Notes: a model not told the origin generated them from the sequence alone. Shown: positions 42,077 through 51,866, counted from the first letter of the stretch. The stretch is DNA of 64,000 nt from Sulfuricurvum sp. PC08-66 (GCA_000830255.1 JQIT01000002.1:62001-126000); one strand, 5' to 3'. Numbers and translations are program-made.

Positions 42077-43849
42077 TCAATCCATCTTAATATTTGCTTC
42101 GTATTCATCACGCGGGAGAAATGGAAACATATCATCAAAAGGCATCGAAATCATTTTACCGTCGTCTAGTTTTTTTGAGGCAACACGAGGAATCAACAGC
42201 TGATTAGTGGGCGTCATGACTTCAAAAATAACTGGTCCTTTATAATCAATAAGCTCGGCCAGTTTCGCATCCAAGTCAGTCAATGTTGCTACTGATATAA
42301 ACTTGATGTCGTATAGTTCAGCTACTTTTTTCATTGATGGAATGCCAACTCCAGTTGATGGACTTTCTCCAATCAAACGTCCATCAAAAAAGTTGTTATG
42401 TGTGTGTCGAATAAGAAGGTATCCATTATTGTTGAATATAATAGTTTTAATGGGTAATTTATAATGCGCTATAGTTTGAAACTCTTGTAAATTCATCTGA
42501 ATTGAGCCATCTCCACTAATACAGTAAACTTCTTTTCCTTTATCACGCGCAAGCGCTGCCACACCAATTGAAGCAGGACTGTATCCCATCGTGGAAAGTC
42601 CACCTGTTATGATATGTCTTTGACCAAACTTGACCTTGAATGCTTGCGCATGAACATGAAAGCATGAACCAGTATCCACTACTACAACCGCTTCGTTGGA
42701 GAGTTTATCGGAAAAAATTTTCATAAAGTGGTATGAATTAATTCCTTCAGTCTCTTTTTGATATTCAGGTAAATCTACAGGATATTTTACCTTCCATAGT
42801 TGTGCTCTCTTTAGCCACATTTTATGCGCTTCATTCGGTTTGTAATTCTCAATGAGCTGTCTCATAAAGTATTTTAACTCCGAATAAATCTTCATCGCAC
42901 CATCAACAGATGGTTTTTCGAACTCGTTTTTATCAATATCAATAATAATTTTTTGCGCATTAGGAGCAAATGCTTTGTAGTCATGCCCAATGAGACCGAC
43001 GCTTAGTCTTGAACCTAGCACCAAGAGCAGATCTGCATTTTGAACTGTAAAATTTCCTGCCCTATCACCATATGTACCTGGTCTTCCTATAAAACTAGGA
43101 TGATTATCGTCTAAAATATCCATCCCCATTCTAGTCGTCAAAACAGGAATTCCAAACGAATCAGCAATCTGATTCGCCTCCAAAACTGCGTCTGCTTGCT
43201 GAACGCCAGCCCCCATTAAAATGGTTGGTCTTTTTGCATCTTGCATTAATTTTATGATTTTTTTTATGTCAAAATCATATTTTTCATCTTCATGATTGAT
43301 GTAGCCTTCATAATCATTTGGATTAAACATAGCACCTTGTATATCAATAGGACATTCAATCCAAACAGGTCCAAAAGGTGGTCTCATTGCCTCAGCAATC
43401 GCTCTTTCAATATTATATTTTACAGTTTTTATATCATCAAGCATTACCGCAAATTTTGTCACTTGACTAAACAATGGTAAAGTATTAAAACCTTGAAGTG
43501 AAAATTGTCTTGGCTGGGTTACTAACGCTTGCTCTACTTTTGACTGTCCTGTTACTATCACACATGGTGACCTATCAACATATGCCCCCACAACACCCGT
43601 TAATGTATTAAGTGCAGCTGGTCCAGCTGTAACATAAACTACACCTAATTTTTTTGAATATCGGGCGTATGCCTCTGCGGCCATAGTAGCAGCTTGTTCA
43701 TGGTGAAAAAAATAAGTATCCAGTGATTCCTTGCGCTTATATACTGCATCGGTTAAATGCATTATCATTCCACCCGTAATCATAAATAACTTATTTCCAC
43801 TCGCTTCTGATAGTTTTTCCGTGATATAGTCTGCGACTCTAATTTGCAT
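42077..43849 (-). CDS. ThDP-dependent acetolactate synthase-like enzyme (YerE-like candidate)
   Basis: A 590-residue three-domain ThDP enzyme. The catalytic Glu51 lies in FFHHEQAATMAAEAYAR, and the cofactor motif runs from GDG (446–448) to NNN (473–475). The middle domain has GIPVLTTRMGMDIL and RPGTYGDRAGN. It decarboxylates a 2-oxo acid and passes the acyl carbanion to a carbonyl. The anabolic acetolactate synthase is unlikely since no small subunit or ilv genes are near. Among CDP-sugar genes it resembles in role YerE of Yersinia, which adds a two-carbon unit from pyruvate to C4 of CDP-4-keto-3,6-dideoxyglucose. GGAG precedes the ATG. Confidence 0.85.
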   Translation of the reverse strand: MQIRVADYITEKLSEASGNKLFMITGGMIMHLTDAVYKRKESLDTYFFHHEQAATMAAEAYARYSKKLGVVYVTAGPAALNTLTGVVGAYVDRSPCVIVTGQSKVEQALVTQPRQFSLQGFNTLPLFSQVTKFAVMLDDIKTVKYNIERAIAEAMRPPFGPVWIECPIDIQGAMFNPNDYEGYINHEDEKYDFDIKKIIKLMQDAKRPTILMGAGVQQADAVLEANQIADSFGIPVLTTRMGMDILDDNHPSFIGRPGTYGDRAGNFTVQNADLLLVLGSRLSVGLIGHDYKAFAPNAQKIIIDIDKNEFEKPSVDGAMKIYSELKYFMRQLIENYKPNEAHKMWLKRAQLWKVKYPVDLPEYQKETEGINSYHFMKIFSDKLSNEAVVVVDTGSCFHVHAQAFKVKFGQRHIITGGLSTMGYSPASIGVAALARDKGKEVYCISGDGSIQMNLQEFQTIAHYKLPIKTIIFNNNGYLLIRHTHNNFFDGRLIGESPSTGVGIPSMKKVAELYDIKFISVATLTDLDAKLAELIDYKGPVIFEVMTPTNQLLIPRVASKKLDDGKMISMPFDDMFPFLPRDEYEANIKMD

Positions 43850-43923
43850 TATTACTCCATTTCAATCTGATATTTTTCACAAGTAGCATATTTTGATAGC
43901 CAGTACTTCATTTGGTATGAGTC

Positions 43924-45018
43924 TCATCTCGCCCACTCCAAATGCTTCTCTTTGGCATCTGAGACATATTGACGCAAGTTATCCATTGTAGAGAGTGCGG
44001 CAGTTCCATAATAGGCTTTGTACCACTTGACGGTTTTTTCAAAGGTCGTTTGACTCTCCCATACATCCTTCCACTTCAGTCGAATGTGCGCTTTGGAGCA
44101 GTCGAGTTTGAGCAAATTGGCTTCATGCAAAGCATTAGGGTCACGATGAATCTCGTAATCGATTTTGTCCCAATGTTTTTTGACATGATTTACCACCTCT
44201 TCGACAGTGATACTCCCCTCGTCGCTAGGTCCGAAATTCCACCCTTCGGCAAACTCTTTTTTGCCCTCTAAGAGCTTTTGACCGATGGCAAGATACCCAC
44301 TCAGTGGCTCTAAGACATGTTGCCATGGGCGTGTGGCATAGGGATTGCGAATGGTTACCTTTTTGCCTTGTGAGACGGAAAGCATGATATCGGTCATGAG
44401 TCTATCTTTTGCCCAGTCACCCCCACCTATGACATTGCCCGCGCGACATGATGCAAGCAGTGTATGGTGCGTGACACCATATTTATCGAGATTGAAGTAG
44501 GAGTTGCGATAGCTAGAAGCTAGAAGCTCAGCGGCACCCTTGGAGGAGCTGTAGGGGTCGTATCCGCCCATAGGGTCGTTTTCACGATACCCCCATACCC
44601 ACTCGCGGTTTTCGTACGCTTTGTCGCTGGTGATATTGACAATTGCCTTTACACCGTTGGCTCTACACGCCTCAAGTACTTTGAGTGTGCCTATTACATT
44701 GGTCTCATAGGTTTCGATAGGGTTTTCATACGAGAGTCGCACGAGAGGTTGTGCTGCGAGGTGGAATACGATGTCAGGCTTGTGCTGCGCCATGGCACGA
44801 TTGAGGCTCTCAAGGTCACGAATATCACCTACAATCGAGGTAATAGGGAGCTTAAGCAGTGAAATATGATTGGGGTTCGTAGGAGCTTCGAGAGAGTAGC
44901 CAATCACCTTGGCGCCCATCTCATGTAGCCACAACGCTAGCCAAGAGCCTTTGAATCCTGTATGCCCTGTCAGGAAGACAGTCTTGCCCTCATATATACC
45001 GCCAAAAAGCTTTCGCAT
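43924..45018 (-). CDS. rfbG: RfbG, CDP-glucose 4,6-dehydratase
   Basis: A 364-residue extended SDR converting CDP-glucose into CDP-4-keto-6-deoxyglucose. Visible: TGHTGFKGSWLALWL (the characteristic HTGFKG loop of CDP-glucose dehydratases), FHLAAQPLVRLSYE, NITSDKAYEN (Thr/Asp/Lys triad part), YDPYSSSKG (Y-x3-K) and RAGNVIGGGDWA. ATG at 45018 overlaps the rfbF stop (TAATG); extensions to 45033 or 45054 run into rfbF. A 74-base gap separates it from the ThDP gene. Confidence 0.94.
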   Translation of the reverse strand: MRKLFGGIYEGKTVFLTGHTGFKGSWLALWLHEMGAKVIGYSLEAPTNPNHISLLKLPITSIVGDIRDLESLNRAMAQHKPDIVFHLAAQPLVRLSYENPIETYETNVIGTLKVLEACRANGVKAIVNITSDKAYENREWVWGYRENDPMGGYDPYSSSKGAAELLASSYRNSYFNLDKYGVTHHTLLASCRAGNVIGGGDWAKDRLMTDIMLSVSQGKKVTIRNPYATRPWQHVLEPLSGYLAIGQKLLEGKKEFAEGWNFGPSDEGSITVEEVVNHVKKHWDKIDYEIHRDPNALHEANLLKLDCSKAHIRLKWKDVWESQTTFEKTVKWYKAYYGTAALSTMDNLRQYVSDAKEKHLEWAR

Positions 45019-45791
45019 TACCACGTTTTCCATGGTGCTTTTCCACTGTCCCAAAGTTTGTTCAGGTCATTTTTGTCTTTTAGGCTATCCATCGGCGACC
45101 AAAATCCCTCATGTTTGTAGGTGAAAAGCTCACCATCGTGAGCAAGGTTTTTGAGAGGGGCTTGCTCGAAAACCGTGCTATCTCCCTCTGTGATATAGTC
45201 AAATACCTTTGGCTCACACACAAAATATCCAGCATTTATCCAGTGTCCATCACCTTTTGGCTTCTCTTTGAACTCTTTGACTTGATTTTTGTCATTGATG
45301 TTCAACGCACCAAATCTACCATCTGGTAGATGGGAGGTCAAGGTCATCGCTTTGCCATGTGATTTGTGAAACTTGACCAATGCATCGATATTGATATCAC
45401 TCACACCATCTCCATAGGTGAGCATAAAAGGCTCATTGCCCACTATACTCTGCGCGCGTTTAATACGTCCACCTGTCATTGTGTGTAACCCTGTATCCAA
45501 AAGGGTAATTTTCCAAGGCTCACTCGAGTTGTTGAGTACCTCCATTTTTCCTGTTTGCATATCGATAGTCACATCACTTTGATGGAGAAAATAGTTGGCG
45601 AAATACTCCTTGATATAGTAGCCCTTGTAGCCCAACAGCACCACAAAATCGTTGAATCCATAACGACTGTATATCTTCATGATGTGCCAAAGAATTGGTT
45701 TGCCACCTATCTCTACCATGGGTTTGGGTCGCACATCAGTCTCTTCACTTAGGCGCGTACCAAAACCACCCGCTAGCAATAACACTTTCAT
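45018..45791 (-). CDS. rfbF: RfbF, glucose-1-phosphate cytidylyltransferase
   Basis: Forms CDP-glucose from CTP and glucose 1-phosphate, the entry to CDP-deoxysugars. The 257-residue length equals the Salmonella enzyme. Motifs: LLLAGGFGTRLSEETDVRPKPM at the N-terminus (GGxGTRL…RPKPM), LTYGDGVSDIN with the metal-binding Asp near residue 131, and FKEKPKGD. It is ATGA-coupled to colD upstream and TAATG-coupled to rfbG downstream, thus it connects the GDP-sugar block and the CDP-sugar block in one transcript. Confidence 0.95.
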   Translation of the reverse strand: MKVLLLAGGFGTRLSEETDVRPKPMVEIGGKPILWHIMKIYSRYGFNDFVVLLGYKGYYIKEYFANYFLHQSDVTIDMQTGKMEVLNNSSEPWKITLLDTGLHTMTGGRIKRAQSIVGNEPFMLTYGDGVSDINIDALVKFHKSHGKAMTLTSHLPDGRFGALNINDKNQVKEFKEKPKGDGHWINAGYFVCEPKVFDYITEGDSTVFEQAPLKNLAHDGELFTYKHEGFWSPMDSLKDKNDLNKLWDSGKAPWKTW

Positions 45792-46948
45792 CTTAAAACT
45801 TCCGCTAAATAGGTAATTTCCTCTTTTAGACCAATTTGGTGATTACCCACAAACAATCCATGTGAATGCAAGTAATCAGCATTTTTGAGCTCTCCATGAA
45901 TAGAGTAGTCAAAATATTTCATGACATCATTTTTGACAAAGTTACCTGTAACGATGGGTCGGCAATCTATGTTCGCATCCATAAGTTTTTTGACCACATC
46001 TTCACGTTTGAGTTTTGAAGTAGGTTTGATAATAAGCGAAAACCCAAACCAAGAGCTATTACTTATATCTTTTTGGATAATGAAATCTGGATGGTTTTTG
46101 AAATGCTCTACAAACAATTTTGCATTTTCACGTCTAGCTTGCAAAAAGGAGGGAAGTTTTTTGAGCTGCTCGATACCAATAGCACCACTCATTTCAACAG
46201 GGCGGACATTGTATCCTGGGAGAACGAAACGAAATGATTCGGTAAACCAATCATCACTTTTTGTACATACTTTATTCTCTTTGGGCAGATTTCTCGTCCA
46301 TCCATGCGCACGCAGTGAAAGTAGCACGTGATAAAGCTCTTCATCATCCGTCACAACAAATCCACCCTCCATTGTCGCCATATGATGTGAAAAGAAAGTC
46401 GAAAATGTCCCCATGATGCCAAAAGTACCTGCTTGTTTACCTTTGTACTCGGCGCCCATCGATTCACAATTGTCTTCGAAAATAGTAATATCTTTGCCTT
46501 TTGTCATGGCATGAATTGCATTAAAATCGTTTGGATTACCCAAAAGATTGACCACCATTATCATTTTTGTTTTATCGCTAATGGCTGATTTTAAAGCGTT
46601 CAAATCATAATTAAGCGTCTCCAAATCTATATCCACAAACTTTAGTTTCAAACCATATTGGTGAAGTGGATAGTAGGTAGTCGACCATGAAACCGCAGGA
46701 ACGATGACCTCATCACCACGTTGGAGTTTCGGATTTTTGGTATAAAAAAGTGCCGCAGTCCCTATAAGATTTGCAGTGGAGCCTGAGCTGACCATCACCG
46801 CATACTTACTACCGACATATTTGCAAAAATCTTTTTCAAACTGTGCCACACTCTCACCCATGGTATACATGTCTCGATTGATAACAGATTGAATCGCCTG
46901 TAACTCTTTTTCATCCCATGTTGATGTTGCCAAAGGATACTTTTTCAT
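45788..46948 (-). CDS. colD: ColD-like GDP-4-keto-6-deoxy-D-mannose 3-dehydratase
   Basis: A 386-residue PLP enzyme of the DegT/StrS fold. The catalytic lysine is replaced by histidine (FFSHHMATMEGG, His188), the very position and residue known for E. coli ColD (388 residues). There is no [2Fe-2S] cysteine set as in RfbH. ColD removes the C3 hydroxyl in GDP-L-colitose synthesis, using glutamate as amino donor. Its neighbours gmd, the fcl/colC-type SDR and manC fit this pathway. A plain sugar aminotransferase is unlikely because of the Lys-to-His change. Confidence 0.88.
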   Translation of the reverse strand: MKKYPLATSTWDEKELQAIQSVINRDMYTMGESVAQFEKDFCKYVGSKYAVMVSSGSTANLIGTAALFYTKNPKLQRGDEVIVPAVSWSTTYYPLHQYGLKLKFVDIDLETLNYDLNALKSAISDKTKMIMVVNLLGNPNDFNAIHAMTKGKDITIFEDNCESMGAEYKGKQAGTFGIMGTFSTFFSHHMATMEGGFVVTDDEELYHVLLSLRAHGWTRNLPKENKVCTKSDDWFTESFRFVLPGYNVRPVEMSGAIGIEQLKKLPSFLQARRENAKLFVEHFKNHPDFIIQKDISNSSWFGFSLIIKPTSKLKREDVVKKLMDANIDCRPIVTGNFVKNDVMKYFDYSIHGELKNADYLHSHGLFVGNHQIGLKEEITYLAEVLR

Positions 46949-47868
46949 TTTACGACCTCTTTATTGTAATATGCATATGTTTTTTCAATTCCACTCTCTA
47001 AAGATGTTTGATACTTCCAACCAAACATCTTCAACTTTGTATCATCAATCAATTTTTGTTTCATGCCCACTGGCTTACTTAAATCGTGTACAAATTTGCC
47101 TTTGTAGCCGATAACCTTTGCAATAGCTTCATAATATTCATTGATGGTATAGTCGTGTCCCAATCCCACATTGATATTTTGAGGCATTTTTTCAAATTTT
47201 TCTATGGCATAAACGATAAAATCTGCCAAATCTCCCGCATACATAAACTCTCTACGTGCTGTCCCATCTCCCCAAATATCAATTTCCATTTTATTGGCTT
47301 CTTTGGCTTCATGAATTTTTTTGATAACTGCGGGAAGCATATGAGAATGTTTTGGGTCAAATTTATCGTATCGACCGTAGAGATTACAAGGTATTACGGT
47401 CTTGTAGTGATAGGTCGCATCTTCACGTGTGATGTATTCACACAATCGAGTTGCCATGATTTTGGCAATAGCATACCCTTCATTGGTAGGCTCTAACTCA
47501 CCTTGTAAGATCAATTCTTCTGCGAGTGGATTTTGCGCTGCTCTTGGATACATACATGAACTGCTCATGTTTATCAATTGCTTGACACCTGAGCTCTTCG
47601 CAGCCATGATGACATTGCGTCCTATGTCAATATTATGAACCAAAAAGTCAACTGGTTCAGCAATATTTGCTTGAATCCCACCCACTTTACCTGCACAATG
47701 AATAATCATATCAGGTTGATTGGCTTCTACATAGTGGCTCACTGCACTACTATCCAAAAGATTTAACTCTTTACTGTTAGGTGTTAGCAATGAGTGTTTA
47801 GCCATCAAAGGGTGTTCAACTATATTGCGTCCCACCATCCCACTGGCACCTGTGATAAAAATTTTCAT
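46945..47868 (-). CDS. GDP-L-fucose synthase/GDP-L-colitose synthase-type SDR
   Basis: A 307-residue dual epimerase-reductase acting on a GDP-4-keto sugar. Motifs: ITGASGMVGRNIVEH at the N-terminus, CAGKVGGIQAN, MSSSCMYP, EGYAIAKI (Y-x3-K, near residue 137) and CNLYGRYDKF, all in the Fcl/WcaG family. With ColD next to it, the enzyme may be ColC (GDP-colitose) or Fcl (GDP-fucose), or serve both. ATG at 47868 is preferred to TTG at 47880. It lies 4 bases after gmd. Confidence 0.87.
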   Translation of the reverse strand: MKIFITGASGMVGRNIVEHPLMAKHSLLTPNSKELNLLDSSAVSHYVEANQPDMIIHCAGKVGGIQANIAEPVDFLVHNIDIGRNVIMAAKSSGVKQLINMSSSCMYPRAAQNPLAEELILQGELEPTNEGYAIAKIMATRLCEYITREDATYHYKTVIPCNLYGRYDKFDPKHSHMLPAVIKKIHEAKEANKMEIDIWGDGTARREFMYAGDLADFIVYAIEKFEKMPQNINVGLGHDYTINEYYEAIAKVIGYKGKFVHDLSKPVGMKQKLIDDTKLKMFGWKYQTSLESGIEKTYAYYNKEVVK

Positions 47869-47872
47869 CTGA

Positions 47873-48997
47873 TTACTCAAAATAACTCATAATTTTATAG
47901 CCACCCTCTTTGAGGTAGACATCTTTGGTCATGAGTTTGAGGTCTGATTTCATCATATCATCGACGAGGTCTTGGAGTTTAAATTCGCGCTTCCAGCCCA
48001 GTTTTTGTTCCGCTTTGGTGGGATCTCCTAGAAGCAAATCGACCTCCGTAGGACGGAAATAGCGTGGATCCACAGCGACAACCTCTTTGCCAATTTGGAC
48101 TTGATAGAGAGGATTAGTACATGACACAACGTATCCTTTTTCCTCGACACCAACACCTTTGAACTCTACTGTGATACCTGCATAGGCAAATGCCATACGT
48201 ACAAAATCACGCACCGTAGTCGTCTGCCCTGTGGCGATGACCCAATCCTCTGGTTCATCAGCTTGCAAAATCATCCACATCATACGTACGTAATCTTTGG
48301 CATGACCCCAGTCGCGTTTGGCATCAAGATTGCCCAAGTAAATTTTATCTTGGAGTCCCAAGGCGATTTTAGAGGCTGCACGGGTAATTTTACGCGTCAC
48401 GAAAGTCTCTCCGCGTACAGGAGATTCGTGGTTGAAAAGGATGCCGTTGCACGCGAACATGCCATACGCTTCGCGGTAGTTGACAGTAATCCAATAAGCG
48501 TACATTTTGGCTACCGCATAGGGGCTACGAGGATAAAAGGGTGTGGTCTCTTTTTGAGGAGTTTCTTGGACTTTGCCATAGAGTTCGCTGGTAGAGGCTT
48601 GATAAATCTTGGTCTTTTTGGAAAGACCCAAAAGTTTCACAGCCTCCAAGATTCGCAATGTCCCCGTCCCATCTGCATTGGCGACATATTCAGGGGTCTC
48701 AAACGATACATGTACATGGCTCATCGCAGCAAGGTTATAAATCTCATCAGGTTGTGTCTCTTGGATGATGCGCGTGAGGTTCATACTATCAGTCATGTCC
48801 CCAAAATGCAAATGCAAATTGACATTGTTTTCATGAATATCTTGGTAAAGATGGTCGATACGGTCGGTGTTAAAGAGCGATGTACGACGCTTGATGCCGT
48901 GGACTATATAACCTTTTTTGAGCAAGAACTCAGCCAAATAGCTTCCATCTTGTCCTGTGATACCCGTTATAAGGGCTACTTTTTGTTTTTCTGACAT
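47873..48997 (-). CDS. gmd: GDP-mannose 4,6-dehydratase
   Basis: Produces GDP-4-keto-6-deoxy-D-mannose, common precursor of GDP-fucose, GDP-perosamine and GDP-colitose. The 374 residues match Gmd. Motifs: [46 protein letters not shown] (Thr, Glu) and [10 protein letters not shown] (Y-x3-K). Its ATG overlaps the stop of the Nudix gene by one base (TAATG). Base composition is balanced, unlike the glycosyltransferase genes. Confidence 0.96.
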   Translation of the reverse strand: MSEKQKVALITGITGQDGSYLAEFLLKKGYIVHGIKRRTSLFNTDRIDHLYQDIHENNVNLHLHFGDMTDSMNLTRIIQETQPDEIYNLAAMSHVHVSFETPEYVANADGTGTLRILEAVKLLGLSKKTKIYQASTSELYGKVQETPQKETTPFYPRSPYAVAKMYAYWITVNYREAYGMFACNGILFNHESPVRGETFVTRKITRAASKIALGLQDKIYLGNLDAKRDWGHAKDYVRMMWMILQADEPEDWVIATGQTTTVRDFVRMAFAYAGITVEFKGVGVEEKGYVVSCTNPLYQVQIGKEVVAVDPRYFRPTEVDLLLGDPTKAEQKLGWKREFKLQDLVDDMMKSDLKLMTKDVYLKEGGYKIMSYFE

Positions 48998-49443
48998 TAC
49001 ACACTCCTAAAATAATCTTTGACGTACGGATGCACATCACTATCATCCAAAAGCTCTTGCTTTGAAAAATAGTGATATGCATGGTGTTCATCAGTAGGTA
49101 ACTCTTCTGTTTGATGTATGCTGAGTTTGTAGGCCAACACCACGTAGTGGGTACTTATCTCTTCACCTACAAAGCTCTCATTGTAAAAATGCTCAAACAC
49201 TCCCAAAAAAGAGATATTGCAATTTGACACATCCAATCCCAACTCTTTATGTGCCAAGCGCATTATAGCTTGCTTGATACTCTCATTTTTGAAGATGCGT
49301 CCACCCAATGTAAACCAATACCCTTTGGCAGGTGCATTATTGCGTCGCCCTAATAAATAGCGTCCATCGTACTCCACAATAAAATCTATCGATACCAAAG
49401 GTGCATTTTCGAGCACACATGCAAACTTATCGATGGAAATCAT
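48997..49443 (-). CDS. gmm: GDP-mannose mannosyl hydrolase-type Nudix protein
   Basis: A 148-residue Nudix protein of the GDP-mannose hydrolase type (Gmm/WcaH), which releases mannose from GDP-mannose and so adjusts the GDP-sugar pool. Family marks: [41 protein letters not shown], the altered Nudix box with [10 protein letters not shown], and [13 protein letters not shown] at 49443 or GTG at 49446 are possible; the former is used. It overlaps manC by 17 bases. The same gene order (gmd, fcl, gmm, manC) is known in enterobacterial clusters. Confidence 0.87.
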   Translation of the reverse strand: MISIDKFACVLENAPLVSIDFIVEYDGRYLLGRRNNAPAKGYWFTLGGRIFKNESIKQAIMRLAHKELGLDVSNCNISFLGVFEHFYNESFVGEEISTHYVVLAYKLSIHQTEELPTDEHHAYHYFSKQELLDDSDVHPYVKDYFRSV

Positions 49444-50791
49444 CACTGATTCTCACGATATCATCTTCACCTGTGTACTCTCCCACTTGTGCCTCGATAA
49501 GTACGACGGGGATTTTACCCTCATTGGCCAATCGATGCACCTCACCCATTTTGATATAGGTACTCTCATTGGGACGTATTAATTTTGTCTCCTCACCTAC
49601 GGTCACTGTAGCCGTACCAGAGACAACAATCCAATGCTCATTACGGTGAAAATGTTTTTGAAGACTTAGGCGTTTGCCTGGTTTGACTTCGATACGTTTG
49701 ATTTTATAGCCTGGAGTATCTTCTAGCACGGTATAGGTACCCCAAGGGCGATGTGCGGTGAGATGAATATTGTGTAGTTGTGAGTTGCTTGCTTTGAGCT
49801 TTTCGACCACTTTTTTGACCTTTTGGCTAGCACCTTTGCGCGAGACCAAAAGCGCATCACCTGTATCGATGAGGATAAGATCCTCTACATCTACAGTCGC
49901 AATAGTGCGCTCATTACCATAGACGAAATTATTTTTGCTATCGATGGCGATGTGATTGGGATTGATGGTGTTGCCTTGCGCATCCTTTGGCAATTCATCA
50001 TACAGTGCGTCAAAACTCCCCACATCTGACCACCCCATGTTGGCGGGTACAACCCGAACACGTGTCGATTTTTCCATGACGGCATAGTCGATAGACTCTT
50101 CGGGGATGGCGAGCATATCATCGTGCTTGATGCGCACCATATCGGTTCCCACTGCAGCATTAAACGCTTGGAGAGATGCATCGTAAATAGCAGGAGAGTG
50201 TTTTTGAAGCTCTTCCAAAAAGAGAGCTGCTTTAAAACAAAACATTCCGCTGTTCCAGTAGTAGTTACCTGCTTGGAGATAGCGTGTAGCTGTATTAAAA
50301 TCTGGCTTTTCGTGAAATGCTTTGACCTCTTCGCCTTGAGCTTCAATATACCCAAAACCCGTCTCGGCAAACGTTGGCGCTATCCCAAAGGTCACAAGAT
50401 ACCCTTGCGTGGCTAGCTCATAGGCTCGTGCTACAGCATTCTGGTAGCTTTTCTCATCCTTGATGAGATGATCACTGGGCGTAACCAACACTATCGTATC
50501 CGACGGCAATGCCAAACAGGCAAGTGCTATTGCAGGTGCGGTATTGCGCCCAATAGGCTCTAGGAGATAAGAGGCCTTTTTATTCATCTCATCGAGCTGA
50601 TCGGAGGCAAGAAAATATTGTTCGGTATTGGAGACAATCATTTGAGAAGTGCACACGCTACTGTTACGTGCGACGGTTAGCTGAAAGAGAGATTGATTAT
50701 CAAAAAGTTTGACAAACTGCTTGGGCATGAGCGTACGGCTAATAGGCCAAAGACGCGTACCACTTCCACCACAGAGAATAATATTAGTCAT
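49427..50791 (-). CDS. manC: ManC-type mannose-1-phosphate guanylyltransferase / mannose-6-phosphate isomerase
   Basis: A bifunctional 454-residue enzyme. The guanylyltransferase part begins IILCGGSGTRLWPISRTLMPKQF and has the VTPSDHLI and FHEKPD loops. The C-terminal cupin part (about residues 340–454) has RPWGTYTVLED, the metal-binding KHFHRNEHWIVVSGTA and the AQVGEYTGEDDIVR end of type II PMI. Supplies GDP-mannose to gmd. The phosphomannomutase (manB) is absent from the window. AAGGA precedes the ATG. Confidence 0.95.
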   Translation of the reverse strand: MTNIILCGGSGTRLWPISRTLMPKQFVKLFDNQSLFQLTVARNSSVCTSQMIVSNTEQYFLASDQLDEMNKKASYLLEPIGRNTAPAIALACLALPSDTIVLVTPSDHLIKDEKSYQNAVARAYELATQGYLVTFGIAPTFAETGFGYIEAQGEEVKAFHEKPDFNTATRYLQAGNYYWNSGMFCFKAALFLEELQKHSPAIYDASLQAFNAAVGTDMVRIKHDDMLAIPEESIDYAVMEKSTRVRVVPANMGWSDVGSFDALYDELPKDAQGNTINPNHIAIDSKNNFVYGNERTIATVDVEDLILIDTGDALLVSRKGASQKVKKVVEKLKASNSQLHNIHLTAHRPWGTYTVLEDTPGYKIKRIEVKPGKRLSLQKHFHRNEHWIVVSGTATVTVGEETKLIRPNESTYIKMGEVHRLANEGKIPVVLIEAQVGEYTGEDDIVRISDDFHR

Positions 50792-50843
50792 TTTTTTCCT
50801 TTTTTAAGCATAGGATTTTATTATATTCAATCTTTGAATTTCA

Positions 50844-51866
50844 TTAGTGTGCATACCCATTGGGGTTTTGGCTCTGCCATCGCCAACTGTCACTGCACAT
50901 CTCTTCAAGTGTACGTGTCGCCTCCCAACCCAAAACAGTTTTGGCATAGGCAGGATCAGCAAAACAAGTCGCAATATCCCCAGCACGTCTATCGACGATT
51001 TTATAGAGGATGGGTCGTCCACTCGCACGCTCAAAAGCTTGCACCACATCCAAGACGCTGTACCCTTTGCCCGTGCCTAGATTGACGATGAGCGGCTTGG
51101 TATCACGTGCTCTTTGCAAATAGTCAATAGCCTTCACATGCCCTATTGCCAAGTCGACGACATGAATGTAGTCACGCACACCAGTGCCATCGTGCGTAGG
51201 ATAGTCACCGCCAAAAACATTGAGGTATTCGCGTTTGCCCACGGCTACTTGGGTCACAAAGGGCATGAGATTGTTGGGGATGCCATTGGGGTCTTCACCA
51301 ATCGTACCACTCGCATGAGCACCTACGGGATTGAAATAGCGCAAAATAGCGATGCGAAAGGTGGGGTCGCTCGTATAGAGGTCTTGGAGCATCTCTTCGA
51401 TGATGTATTTGCTTCTGCCATAGGGATTGGTCGTGGCGCCTACAGGGAAATTTTCGCGTATAGGCGTAGAGGCGGGGTCACCATAGACTGTCGCCGAGGA
51501 GCTAAAGACAATCTGCTTGCATCTGTGTGCTTGCATCGATTCAAGTAGCACCAACGTACCGTTAACATTATTATCGTAATAGCGTAGAGGATGCGCTACC
51601 GATTCGCCCACCGCTTTGAGTCCTGCGAAATGTATCACCGCATCGAAGGTATAGCGTGCAAAAAGCGCATCCAATGCAGCACGGTCACGAATATCACCCT
51701 CTACAAAAGGAACCTCTTTGCCAATGATACGCTCCACGCGACGCAACGCCTCGAGTGAGGCATTGGAGAGATTGTCATAGACGACGAAGCCATAACCCGC
51801 CGCATCTAGCTCGATAAGGGTGTGGCTACCGATATAACCTGCGCCACCTGTGATAAGAATAGTCAT
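50844..51866 (-). CDS. galE: GalE, UDP-glucose/UDP-GlcNAc 4-epimerase
   Basis: A 340-residue SDR epimerase: [18 protein letters not shown] at the N-terminus, [36 protein letters not shown] (Y-x3-K near residue 146), NPYG and [11 protein letters not shown]. Provides UDP-Gal or UDP-GalNAc to the glycosyltransferases. ATG at 51866 overlaps the rmlB stop (ATGA); an extension to 51890 is rejected. It ends the rml block; a 52-base gap precedes manC. Confidence 0.94.
   Translation of the reverse strand: MTILITGGAGYIGSHTLIELDAAGYGFVVYDNLSNASLEALRRVERIIGKEVPFVEGDIRDRAALDALFARYTFDAVIHFAGLKAVGESVAHPLRYYDNNVNGTLVLLESMQAHRCKQIVFSSSATVYGDPASTPIRENFPVGATTNPYGRSKYIIEEMLQDLYTSDPTFRIAILRYFNPVGAHASGTIGEDPNGIPNNLMPFVTQVAVGKREYLNVFGGDYPTHDGTGVRDYIHVVDLAIGHVKAIDYLQRARDTKPLIVNLGTGKGYSVLDVVQAFERASGRPILYKIVDRRAGDIATCFADPAYAKTVLGWEATRTLEEMCSDSWRWQSQNPNGYAH

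Noticed and set aside
42077-43849. Biosynthetic acetolactate synthase large subunit (ilvB/ilvI)
   Set aside because: No regulatory subunit or other ilv genes are near, and it is embedded between CDP-sugar and aldolase genes; a carboligase in glycan synthesis fits better, though sequence alone cannot exclude it.
45788-46948. Reading this gene as a perosamine-type aminotransferase
   Set aside because: The PLP lysine is His188, as in ColD; an aminotransferase needs the lysine.
48263-48994. 243-codon plus-strand open frame opposite gmd
   Set aside because: gmd carries all catalytic motifs on the minus strand; the opposite frame has no family features.
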